Positions 1-7,066 of a stretch of DNA of 64,000 bases are shown one piece after another. The DNA comes from Prevotella sp. MA2016 (lineage in GTDB: Bacteria > Bacteroidota > Bacteroidia > Bacteroidales > Bacteroidaceae): positions 1 to 64,000 of the forward strand of contig NZ_JHUW01000012.1 in the NCBI RefSeq assembly GCF_000619825.1, written 5' to 3'. The first letter of the stretch is position 1, and every line of letters begins with the position of its first letter. Made by a program: the position numbers and the translations under genes. The notes under the pieces are model-generated. The model ran no database searches. It was given only the letters and a program-made list of their open reading frames with translations, and was not told where the DNA came from.

Positions 1-334
1 TACACTCTGATCAGGGTTGGCATTATCAGCATATGATGTATCAGAAGATACTCAAAGACCATGGAATCGTACAAAGCATGTCAAGGAAAGGCAACTGTCT
101 GGACAATGCCATGATGGAAAACTTCTTCGGACTTATGAAGAACGAATTACTATACGTGAATCATTTTGAATCTGTCGAAGAGTTTGAACGAGAACTGAAG
201 AAATATATCTGGTGGTATAACAATAAAAGAATAAAACTGAGATTAAAAGGAATGAGCCCGGCTATATACCGAGCTCACTACTATAGAGAGATAAATAATT
301 AACGTTTAATTTAATGTCCAACTTTTCGGGGTCA
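1..334 (+). mobile_element. Right end of an IS3-family insertion sequence
   Basis: The first 302 bases encode the C-terminal part of an IS3-type transposase. They are followed at 315-334 by TGTCCAACTTTTCGGGGTCA, which looks like the terminal inverted repeat of an IS3-family element. Its left partner lies outside the window, so neither the full length nor the target duplication can be seen. Sequence beyond 334 is not transposase-like. Confidence 0.75.
3..302 (+). CDS. IS3-family transposase (OrfB), C-terminal part, 5' end outside window
   Basis: This is the DDE integrase-core transposase that carries out strand transfer for an IS3-family element. The open frame already runs at base 3 with HSDQG, the strand around the second catalytic Asp. 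It continues through NAMMENFFGLMKNE, which holds the catalytic Glu region, and a WWYNNKR motif near the C-terminus, all typical of IS3/IS150 OrfB. The first ATG, at 33, is internal and is not the real start. The stop is at 300-302, a few bases before the inferred terminal repeat. The visible part is intact; whether the whole element is functional cannot be judged. Confidence 0.85.
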   Translation, partial: HSDQGWHYQHMMYQKILKDHGIVQSMSRKGNCLDNAMMENFFGLMKNELLYVNHFESVEEFERELKKYIWWYNNKRIKLRLKGMSPAIYRAHYYREINN

Positions 335-397
335 CATCATCGCGGCGCGGGGCACTTTTTTGCCGACGTATTTGAAGTCAATCGGTTACACAGTTGC

Positions 398-529
398 ACA
401 GTGTGACAGTTAGAAAAACAAGCCTTCACCCAACCAAAAAAGTATCTATATATTTATATATATTTATATATATAAATATATAGAGATAATTTCGAGGGTG
501 GAAGAGGAAAAATCGAACTGTCACACTGT
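398..529. repeat. Perfect 14-bp inverted repeat enclosing an AT-rich 17-bp palindrome
   Basis: ACAGTGTGACAGTT at 398-411 is the exact reverse complement of 516-529. Centred between them, 446-462 pairs perfectly with 467-483 (an A/T-only stem apart from the outer C-G pair) around a 4-base loop. The interval has no open frame. It lies between the insertion-sequence end and the HU-gene promoter. The nested symmetry suggests a protein-binding or replication/recombination site, or an imperfect remnant of a mobile element. No function is established here. Confidence 0.7.
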
Positions 530-570
530 ATTTTTTGTGCAAACATTCGTGAACCGCAATCAAAATATCG

Positions 571-578
571 TACCTTTG
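571..578 (+). promoter_or_regulatory. Bacteroidota -7 promoter element (HU gene)
   Basis: TACCTTTG fits the Bacteroidota consensus TAnnTTTG. TTCG at 546-549 is a possible weak -33 element. Transcription from here would give a leader of about 160 bases before the HU start codon, containing the 7-mer array at 679-720. Confidence 0.5.
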
Positions 579-678
579 CATCGTCAAAATGAGAATGATA
601 CGACGCTCCCGCGCGAGGCAGAATTATTTTCCACGTGCACTAAGAAAATCTCCCACACGTGAGAAGAATTTCGTTCTT

Positions 679-720
679 AATTGGCAATCGACAATGAAAA
701 ATTGACAGCTAATAAATTTT
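679..720. repeat. Array of degenerate 7-mers in the HU leader
   Basis: Six consecutive 7-base units can be read in register: aattggc, aatcgac, aatgaaa, aattgac, agctaat, aaatttt. They form the 3' part of the untranslated leader of the HU gene. They belong to the same AATTGAC-type repeat family found at many places in the window. Confidence 0.6.
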
Positions 721-745
721 ATTTACAAACTAAAAAAATAAGATT

Positions 746-1297
746 ATGGCACTGAAAGTTAAAGCACAGGAAAAGTTGCAGAAGATTGGCAAGTATGAGG
801 GCACTTATCGCTACATCATGATGCCCGAGTTGTACACCTCGCTCTCGCAGGACAAGGTGATCAAGGAGGCTGCCCTTCGCAGCGGCGTAAGTAAGGGCAT
901 CATGCAGGCCTGCTGGGATGCAGCTGGCGAGGTGATCAAGGCGTGGGCCACTGAAGGCCACTCGGTAGCACTGCCTGGTCTGGGCACCATGCGATTCGGA
1001 CTGCGCGCCAAGAGCGTGGCCAAGGTAGATGAGGTGAAGGCGGGCCTCGTAACCAGTCGCCGCATCATCTTCACCCCGGCAGTAGATCTGAAGGACGAGC
1101 TGGCCAGCACCGCCATCCAGATCACCTGCTACGACCGCGACGGCAAGGAGGTGAAGCGCGTCACCAGTACCGACGCTGGTGTGGTGGAGGACAACGAGAA
1201 TACCAATCCAGGCACCTCCCCTAGCCCCTCCCAAGGTGGCGGACAGCCTAGCGGCGGCGGAGACAATGATCCGATCGACGAGCCCAACGGCGACTAA
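746..1297 (+). CDS. HU-HIG type histone-like DNA-binding protein
   Basis: This 183-residue protein belongs to the HU/IHF superfamily, in the HU-HIG branch of Bacteroidota. It presumably binds and bends DNA. Residues 1-125 form the HU fold with the family's N-terminal stretch rich in basic residues and a central GLGTMRFG beta-arm region. The tail from about residue 145 is low-complexity and acidic to glycine-rich (PSPSQGGG, PIDEPNGD) and probably disordered. That tail is encoded by a C-rich stretch (1215-1265) with a CCTCCC-type internal repeat. The gene is followed by a smalltalk microprotein gene, the usual neighbour of this family. The DNA-binding fold is clear; the chromosomal role is unknown. 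Confidence 0.85.
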   Translation: MALKVKAQEKLQKIGKYEGTYRYIMMPELYTSLSQDKVIKEAALRSGVSKGIMQACWDAAGEVIKAWATEGHSVALPGLGTMRFGLRAKSVAKVDEVKAGLVTSRRIIFTPAVDLKDELASTAIQITCYDRDGKEVKRVTSTDAGVVEDNENTNPGTSPSPSQGGGQPSGGGDNDPIDEPNGD

Positions 1298-1336
1298 GGG
1301 TTGGGGCGAAAGCCCCGCCCTATTCCAAAATTAAAA

Positions 1337-1368
1337 AATGTAAGAATGTAAAAATTGACCAATTAAAC
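1337..1368. repeat. Array of four degenerate 8-mers
   Basis: The units aatgtaag, aatgtaaa, aattgacc and aattaaac follow each other without a gap between the HU and smalltalk genes. The first unit recurs exactly in the array inside the GH2 gene at 24437-24484. Confidence 0.65.
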
Positions 1369-1378
1369 CTTAACCATT

Positions 1379-1480
1379 ATGACAAAGAAGGAAACAGCAA
1401 AGTTTATTGTGCAATTGATTGCATCTATCGCATCGGCGATACTCACAGCACTGGGCGCCACATCGTGCATCGGCGCGTAG
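1379..1480 (+). CDS. Smalltalk family microprotein (33 residues)
   Basis: The frame from the ATG at 1379 to the TAG at 1478-1480 encodes 33 residues. It begins MTKKETAKFIVQLIASIASA and ends GATSCIGA: a short basic N-terminus followed by one hydrophobic, small-residue-rich helix. This is the pattern of the 'smalltalk' microproteins of Bacteroides and Prevotella, which are found downstream of HU-HIG proteins, as here (81 bases after the HU stop). The hydrophobic helix suggests membrane association. The function is unknown. The family is often followed by an N-acetylmuramoyl-alanine amidase gene; there is none here, and a terminator follows directly. Confidence 0.8.
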   Translation: MTKKETAKFIVQLIASIASAILTALGATSCIGA

Positions 1481-1528
1481 GCGCTGCCCAGCCTCACGGG
1501 CGCATGAATAGCCCGGCAGAAACACAAA

Positions 1529-1565
1529 AATCCCCCGCAGACGAATCTGCGAGGGATTGCTTTTT
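1529..1565. terminator. Bidirectional rho-independent terminator
   Basis: A strong hairpin (stem AATCCC-CGCAGA with TCTGCG-GGGATT, loop CGAA) at 1529-1558 is followed by TTTTT at 1561-1565. On the minus strand it is followed by a T-rich run. It lies between the convergent smalltalk gene and the first susD gene and probably serves both. Confidence 0.8.
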
Positions 1566-1579
1566 ATATACAAGATGTA

Positions 1580-3580
1580 TTACTGCATAGCAGGAGCGTC
1601 GGTCTCGGTGGGCCAGTATGGGTTCTGGTACATCGGACTCTGGTCGATGCTGGCGTGGTCGGCTGCTGTCAGCAGGAACTGGCGCAGAGGCAGTGGCTGC
1701 AGATAGTAGGCCATGCGCCAGGTAAGACCGTTGGCATAGCTATTGTTAGTCATGTTAACCACGTGTGGGCAGTGATACTCGCTGATGCTCTTCTGCGATA
1801 CGTTTGAGCTGCTAGAGCCGTCAGCCACGAGGTCGTTATACCACTTCTCCATAGGTGTGTTCCACAGGTGGATACCCTCGGCATAAACAGGCTTCTTGAT
1901 GAGCTGCTCGTATGAGCGCCAGCGCTTCAGGTCCATATCGCGCAGACCCTCGGCCAGGAACTCGCAGCTGCGCTCACGACGGATGTTGTAGAGTGTAGCG
2001 TCGGTGAGCAGCTCGCCAGCGGTGTAAGCACCCCAGTCGAGTGTCTCCTTGCTCATGTCGGTGGCAGCGATGGTCACCTGAGGATCGATGGCAGCACCGG
2101 TGAAGCCGGCAGCCTCGCGCACCTTCTTCCAGTACTCCAGAATCTTGCCCGCGTTGATGTTCTTGGTGAGCATATACTCGGCCTCGATATAGTTGAGCAG
2201 AGCCTCAGTGGCACGGAAGATAACGCAAGCGTTGTAGCTACCGCCATTGGCTGTGAGCGCACGGTCGAAGGTCATACCCTTGCGGATAGCGTAACCAGTG
2301 ATATATCCATCCTCGGCGTTAGCGTTGGTGATGTTTGGTGTAGGCTCCTTCTCAGTCCAGTGTGTACCGGCATCGTCGGTCACGTTCAGGAAGCAGTTCA
2401 CCTGTCCGGGCACCTTCAGCATCACCTGCAGGCGTGGGTCGCGGTTCTCTACCACCTTGGCTATCTCAGAGTCGTCGTAGGTGTACTTTGAAGCGTAGAT
2501 AGGCTTACCGTCGGCCATCACGTAGCGCTCTACCAGCGAGCGGGTTACGCCAGTGCCGATGTTACCCTTCTCTACAGCCACCTCAACGTCGTTGTTCAGA
2601 CCGAGCGACTTGCTGTACTCGCGCCACAACAGAATCTCGCTCTTGCCAGCGCAGTTGGTGGTGCCCCACAGCTCCAGGTAAGGATTGCTCTCGCCCTCGG
2701 CCTGAGGAACCACGCCGTTGTTGATGGTCAGCGTGTTCTTATACTTCTCGGCCACCTCCTCGGCAGCTGCAGCAGCAGTCTCGAAGAAGTACTTAGCCTC
2801 GTTCTCCAGCGAACCAGTGGGGAACTGGTAGTTAGGATTCTTGGCAGCACCTGGCCAGCCTGTGCCGTTGGGCACGAATGGAGTGCCGGCAAAGTTGGTG
2901 AGCCATGAGCCCATGTAGAGGGCCACGCGGCTCTTGAACAGCTTGGCAGCGTCGGCCGAGATGCGTGTGTGGCGCTTCTCGAAGTCGGGCTTCATATAGG
3001 TGAGTGCTGTATCCAGGTTGTTCACGATGAAACGAGCCACCTCGTTGCAAGGCTGACGATGACTGGCAGCCACGAGCACGGCCTCATCATCGGGCAGAGC
3101 CTCGGTCAGGATGGGCAGGTCGCCATACTTCTTCAGCATGTCGAAGTAAGCGTAGGCACGGAAGAAGTAAACCTCGCCGATATACTGGCGGATGTTGGTC
3201 TCGTTGCCGCTGATGGCATTCTTGGCCAACTTATCCTTGAGCTCAGCCAACTGATAGTTGACGTTGCGGATATTACCCCACGACCAGTCGCCCTCGCTCT
3301 GGGCAGTGTGCCACAGATTGGCCGAGAACTTAGCGCTTGGTGTGCGCGCAGCCTGAACGTCGGTGTTGTTATCGTTTGTATATGTACCGTAGTCCCAACC
3401 GCCATGACCAGGCATGATGTCCTGATAGAAACGGTTAGCTACAGCCTGCACCTGGTCCTCGCTGGTGTAGAAGTTCTCAGGTGTGAGCGATGATGGTGGC
3501 TCCTGCTCCAGATAGTCGGTACATGCAGTAACGCCAGCTGCGAGAGCCAATGCTATGAATGAAGATTTATATAGTTTCAT
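1580..3580 (-). CDS. SusD-like outer-membrane glycan-binding lipoprotein (pair 1)
   Basis: This is a 666-residue RagB/SusD protein. With its SusC partner it forms the lidded outer-membrane complex that captures oligosaccharides at the cell surface. The N-terminus MKLYKSSFIALALAAGVTAC ends in a lipobox with Cys20. Next come the family's N-terminal LEQEPP-SSLTPENFYTSEDQ segment, an alpha-helical TPR-like body (EVYFFRAYAYFDMLKKYGD near residues 135-155) and the C-terminal RRERSCEFLAEGLRDMDLKRW signature. It lies 34 bases downstream of susC pair 1 and is surely co-transcribed with it. The family is certain. A pectin-derived substrate is inferred from the surrounding enzymes. Confidence 0.95.
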   Translation of the reverse strand: MKLYKSSFIALALAAGVTACTDYLEQEPPSSLTPENFYTSEDQVQAVANRFYQDIMPGHGGWDYGTYTNDNNTDVQAARTPSAKFSANLWHTAQSEGDWSWGNIRNVNYQLAELKDKLAKNAISGNETNIRQYIGEVYFFRAYAYFDMLKKYGDLPILTEALPDDEAVLVAASHRQPCNEVARFIVNNLDTALTYMKPDFEKRHTRISADAAKLFKSRVALYMGSWLTNFAGTPFVPNGTGWPGAAKNPNYQFPTGSLENEAKYFFETAAAAAEEVAEKYKNTLTINNGVVPQAEGESNPYLELWGTTNCAGKSEILLWREYSKSLGLNNDVEVAVEKGNIGTGVTRSLVERYVMADGKPIYASKYTYDDSEIAKVVENRDPRLQVMLKVPGQVNCFLNVTDDAGTHWTEKEPTPNITNANAEDGYITGYAIRKGMTFDRALTANGGSYNACVIFRATEALLNYIEAEYMLTKNINAGKILEYWKKVREAAGFTGAAIDPQVTIAATDMSKETLDWGAYTAGELLTDATLYNIRRERSCEFLAEGLRDMDLKRWRSYEQLIKKPVYAEGIHLWNTPMEKWYNDLVADGSSSSNVSQKSISEYHCPHVVNMTNNSYANGLTWRMAYYLQPLPLRQFLLTAADHASIDQSPMYQNPYWPTETDAPAMQ

Positions 3581-3614
3581 GATTTCCTATAATTATAATA
3601 TGTGAAAAATACCA

Positions 3615-6600
3615 TTAGAACGATACGTTAAGACCGAAGGCGAATGTCTTCTGCAAAGGATAGCCGTTGTTCTGATCTACAGAGTTTGACATCAGCTCAG
3701 GATCGAACTGGTGAGGCATCTTTGTGATAGTGAAGAGGTTCTCGGCCGAAACAAACACACGCAGGTTGGTGATGCCCCAAGGCTGAGTGATCTGGCGTGG
3801 CAGGGTGTAACCCAGCTGCAGATTCTTCAGGCGAACATAGGCACCATTCATCAGATAGCGGGTCTGAGCCTGCTCGTTCTTGTCGCTGAACTGTACGCGT
3901 GGCAACCAACCGTCCTGATTGGCCTTCTGATAACCGTTCTGAACCGACCATGTGTTGGCATCGCGGTAGTAGTCCTGAACGTCGGTGATACCTACGCTCC
4001 ACCACTCCCATGAGTTGGTGGTACCAAACAGGTACTCCAGACCGCCGCCCCATGAGCCACCGATCCACCAGTCGCGCTTCATCACGCCCTGGAAGAAGGC
4101 GCTCAGGTCGAAGCCCTTCCAAGCTGCATTCAGGTTCAAACCTACCAGGTAGCGAGGTGTAGAGTTACCAATCACCTTCAGGTCGCCGTGGTCGTCCAGT
4201 GTCTGTGCGCCACGCGAAATCTTGTTGTCGCCATTCAGGTCGCGATACATGATATCACCAGCAGCCCAGTTGCTGCCCAGTGAGCTCTGATCGGCTGTAG
4301 CCAGGTGGGCGTTCATCTCCTCGTCGCTCTTAGCGATACCGATGGTCTCAAAGCCCCAGATCTCGTTCATATAACGACCCTTGATGTAGTTGTTGATAGA
4401 GTTTGTGGGGTTGTTAGGATAACGAGTGATCTTGGTGCGGGCATCAGAGATGTTGAAGGTGACGCCGTATGACAGACCGTTCTGCAGCACGTCGCGCCAG
4501 CTGATCTGCAACTCCCATCCAGAGGTGCGCAGGTCGGTATTGTTGGTCACGGGCACGCCGGTACCCAGGATAGCAGGCAGCTCAGGTGCATTACCCACCA
4601 TGTTCTTGGTGTTACGGATATAGTAATCGAATGTACCAGTGAGTCGGTTGTTGAAAGCACCGAAGTCGAGACCCAGGTCGTAGCTCTCCACCTTCTCCCA
4701 TGTCAGCAGGGCTGAAACGAGTCCAGGAGCGCTGGTGGTGTTAGGCTTAGCGCCATTCTGCAACCAAGTTCCGGCTACAGAGTTGTAGGCGATGGTCTGG
4801 TAGGTCTGATACCAGTTGTTGATATTCTGGTTACCCAGCGAACCGTAAGAAGCGCGCAGCTTCAGGGTGTTCACTGTGCCGGCCAGATTCTCCCAGAACT
4901 TCTCGCGGGCGATGTTCCAACCCAGTGATACTGATGGGAACAGCTTCCACATCTTGTCGCTACGGAAGCGTGAGGTTCCGTCGTAACGCAGGTTGGCCTC
5001 AAACAGATACTTCTCATCGTAGTTATAGTTCACACGACCGAAGAAACCGGCTGTCTGCCACTGGTTGCGCGAACCGTTCACATCGGGAACGATAGCCTCG
5101 CCAGAGTAGCTCAGACCGTTGGTCAGGTCAACCTCAGGCTTCGAAGGATCCAGGATACCGTTGCGCTGCAGTCCGAACTGGGTGCGCTTCAGCTGCTCAG
5201 TCTGGAAACCGCCCATCACGTGGAAGTTGTGCTTCTCGGCCATGGTCCATGTATATTCGCTGTAGGCCTGGAAGTTCAGGTAGTTATCCTTCGACTCGTC
5301 CTCGTGCACATTTGAGTTCTGGTTGTAGATGATAGCCTCGCCAGCCACGTTGTGGTTGTAAGTGCGCTGACTATCCCAGTGGCGGATGGCATTATCTATT
5401 TTGTAGTTGAAGTCGATATGTGTGATCCAGTTCTTCACTGGCTCCAGTACGAAGCCCAGCTGATGGTTCAGCACGTCGCGCTCCAAGCGGTCGGTACCAC
5501 CAGTAGCCAGTGCCAGTGCTGGTGATGGTGAAGAGTAGAGATAGCCGTTGCGATCATACAGGGGCAGCATAGGCCATCCCTGACGGGCCATATCGTTATA
5601 GAGGCTGCCAGTGAGAGCAGCAGGACGATGATAGTTGGTGCGGGCAAAGCGCATGTTGTAGTTCATGCGAATCCACTTGGCCAGCTCAACGTTCAGCTTA
5701 GCGGTACCATTGTAGCGCTTGTAACCATCGCTACCCATGTTCATGAATCCGCCCTGATCCAGATAGCCGATTGATGCATAGAAGTTCAGCTTGTCAGAAC
5801 CGCCGTTCACGCTGGCGTTGTGCTCCTGCGAGAAGGCTGAGTTGCGGTAAACCACGTCGTACCAGTCGATATCGTCAATACCGTAGCCGTAACCGTCGTC
5901 CCATGTGGTGCCGTTCTGCGAACCGATGGCGTAAACCAGTTTGCCATCGGCAGTGCGGCGTGTGCCAGGACCTACGGGTGTGGCATCGTGATACTCCTTG
6001 ATGGCTGCCATGCGCTCGGCATCAAAGAATACCGACTGACCCTGATTGGTCTTGGCATCGTTGAGCCATGAAGCATAGTCCACAGAGTTCATCATGTGCT
6101 TACCGCGAATCAGATTGCTGAAACGGAAGCTGTTGTTATAGTTCACCTTCACCTTGCTGTCCTTGCTACCGCTCTTGGTGGTGATCAGGATCACACCGAA
6201 AGGTGCACGGCTACCGTAGATAGATGATGCAGCGGCATCCTTCAGCACTGAGATGCTCTGGATATCCTGTGGGTTGATGGTGTTGAGGTCGCCCTCCATA
6301 CCGTCGATCAGGATCAGAGGCGAACCGCTTGAACCCTCACCGATGGTGGCAGTACCACGCACGTTGATGCTGGGAGTAGCATCCAGCTGACCGCTGGTAG
6401 CGGCAATCTGCAGTCCGGGCACTACACCCTGCAATGCCTGAGCGGCATTAGCCACGGGGCGCTGAGCCAGCTCGTCGCCATCTACTACTGACACGGCACC
6501 AGTAAGGTTTACCTTCTTCTGGGTACCGAAACCTACTACTACAACCTCCTGAAGGGCTTTTGAATCCTCAAGCAGGGTTACCTTTACGTTAGGACCGGTA

Positions 6601-6911
6601 ACCTTGATAACCTGAGTCTTATAGCCGATGTAGCTCACTTCGAGCTGGTCGCCACGCTGAGCGTCGATGGCAAAGTTACCCTCAAAGTCGCTGATAGCAC
6701 CCTTCTGTGTGCCTACAACCTTGATGGTAGCACCAATGACGGCCTCACCCGACTGATCGACTACTAAACCATTCACCTTAGATGACTGTTGAACTCCTGT
6801 TACTCCTCCGTAAGCATAAGCCTGAGTGACTGGTGCTGTAGAACAGAGTAACGCTGCCAAGGCAGAGGTAACAAACACATGCCTTGATGACAAAACACTC
6901 TTTTTGTACAT
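3615..6911 (-). CDS. SusC-like TonB-dependent outer-membrane transporter (pair 1)
   Basis: This 1098-residue SusC/RagA transporter imports oligosaccharides across the outer membrane, powered by TonB. After a signal peptide (about residues 1-32) come a carboxypeptidase-regulatory-like barrel extension (VNGLVVDQSGEAVIGATIKV, about 46-115), a TonB-box region (LQEVVVVGFGTQKK), a plug with VRGTATIGEGSSGSPLILID and VLKDAAASSIYGSRAPFGV, then the beta-barrel ending in the aromatic LNVSF. It is the first gene of a susC-susD unit with its own -7 element at 6977-6984, divergent from a GH2 gene. The length is normal for the family. Confidence 0.95.
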   Translation of the reverse strand: MYKKSVLSSRHVFVTSALAALLCSTAPVTQAYAYGGVTGVQQSSKVNGLVVDQSGEAVIGATIKVVGTQKGAISDFEGNFAIDAQRGDQLEVSYIGYKTQVIKVTGPNVKVTLLEDSKALQEVVVVGFGTQKKVNLTGAVSVVDGDELAQRPVANAAQALQGVVPGLQIAATSGQLDATPSINVRGTATIGEGSSGSPLILIDGMEGDLNTINPQDIQSISVLKDAAASSIYGSRAPFGVILITTKSGSKDSKVKVNYNNSFRFSNLIRGKHMMNSVDYASWLNDAKTNQGQSVFFDAERMAAIKEYHDATPVGPGTRRTADGKLVYAIGSQNGTTWDDGYGYGIDDIDWYDVVYRNSAFSQEHNASVNGGSDKLNFYASIGYLDQGGFMNMGSDGYKRYNGTAKLNVELAKWIRMNYNMRFARTNYHRPAALTGSLYNDMARQGWPMLPLYDRNGYLYSSPSPALALATGGTDRLERDVLNHQLGFVLEPVKNWITHIDFNYKIDNAIRHWDSQRTYNHNVAGEAIIYNQNSNVHEDESKDNYLNFQAYSEYTWTMAEKHNFHVMGGFQTEQLKRTQFGLQRNGILDPSKPEVDLTNGLSYSGEAIVPDVNGSRNQWQTAGFFGRVNYNYDEKYLFEANLRYDGTSRFRSDKMWKLFPSVSLGWNIAREKFWENLAGTVNTLKLRASYGSLGNQNINNWYQTYQTIAYNSVAGTWLQNGAKPNTTSAPGLVSALLTWEKVESYDLGLDFGAFNNRLTGTFDYYIRNTKNMVGNAPELPAILGTGVPVTNNTDLRTSGWELQISWRDVLQNGLSYGVTFNISDARTKITRYPNNPTNSINNYIKGRYMNEIWGFETIGIAKSDEEMNAHLATADQSSLGSNWAAGDIMYRDLNGDNKISRGAQTLDDHGDLKVIGNSTPRYLVGLNLNAAWKGFDLSAFFQGVMKRDWWIGGSWGGGLEYLFGTTNSWEWWSVGITDVQDYYRDANTWSVQNGYQKANQDGWLPRVQFSDKNEQAQTRYLMNGAYVRLKNLQLGYTLPRQITQPWGITNLRVFVSAENLFTITKMPHQFDPELMSNSVDQNNGYPLQKTFAFGLNVSF

Positions 6912-6976
6912 TTTTTAATTAGTTAGTTAATTATAATTGTTAGTAACAAGTATTTTAAAATTCCTGAAACATGGCG

Positions 6977-6984
6977 CAAAATTA
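6977..6984 (-). promoter_or_regulatory. Bacteroidota -7 element for susC pair 1
   Basis: Read on the minus strand, 6984-6977 is TAATTTTG, fitting TAnnTTTG. It lies 66 bases before the susC start codon in the 155-base divergent region shared with the GH2 gene. Confidence 0.55.
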
Positions 6985-7038
6985 AACATTTTTTTGGATT
7001 TAATGCAGGATAATTGAAAAAATCACAATTATTTTATT

Positions 7039-7046
7039 TAAATTTG
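7039..7046 (+). promoter_or_regulatory. Bacteroidota -7 element for the GH2 gene
   Basis: TAAATTTG matches TAnnTTTG and lies 20 bases before the start codon; a TTG at 7014-7016 may be the -33 element. The surrounding 15 bases TTAAATTTGCACCAA (7038-7052) are identical to the promoter core of susC pair 3 at 30248-30262. Confidence 0.6.
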
Positions 7047-7066
7047 CACCAAATAATTAAAAAACG

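Noticed and set aside
398..529. Transposon ends
   Set aside because: The 14-bp repeats enclose only about 100 bases without a gene and show no target duplication; cannot be fully excluded as a MITE-like remnant, so it is listed only as an inverted repeat.
719..1234. Minus-strand frame of 171 residues over the HU gene
   Set aside because: Shadow of the HU gene without promoter or family features.
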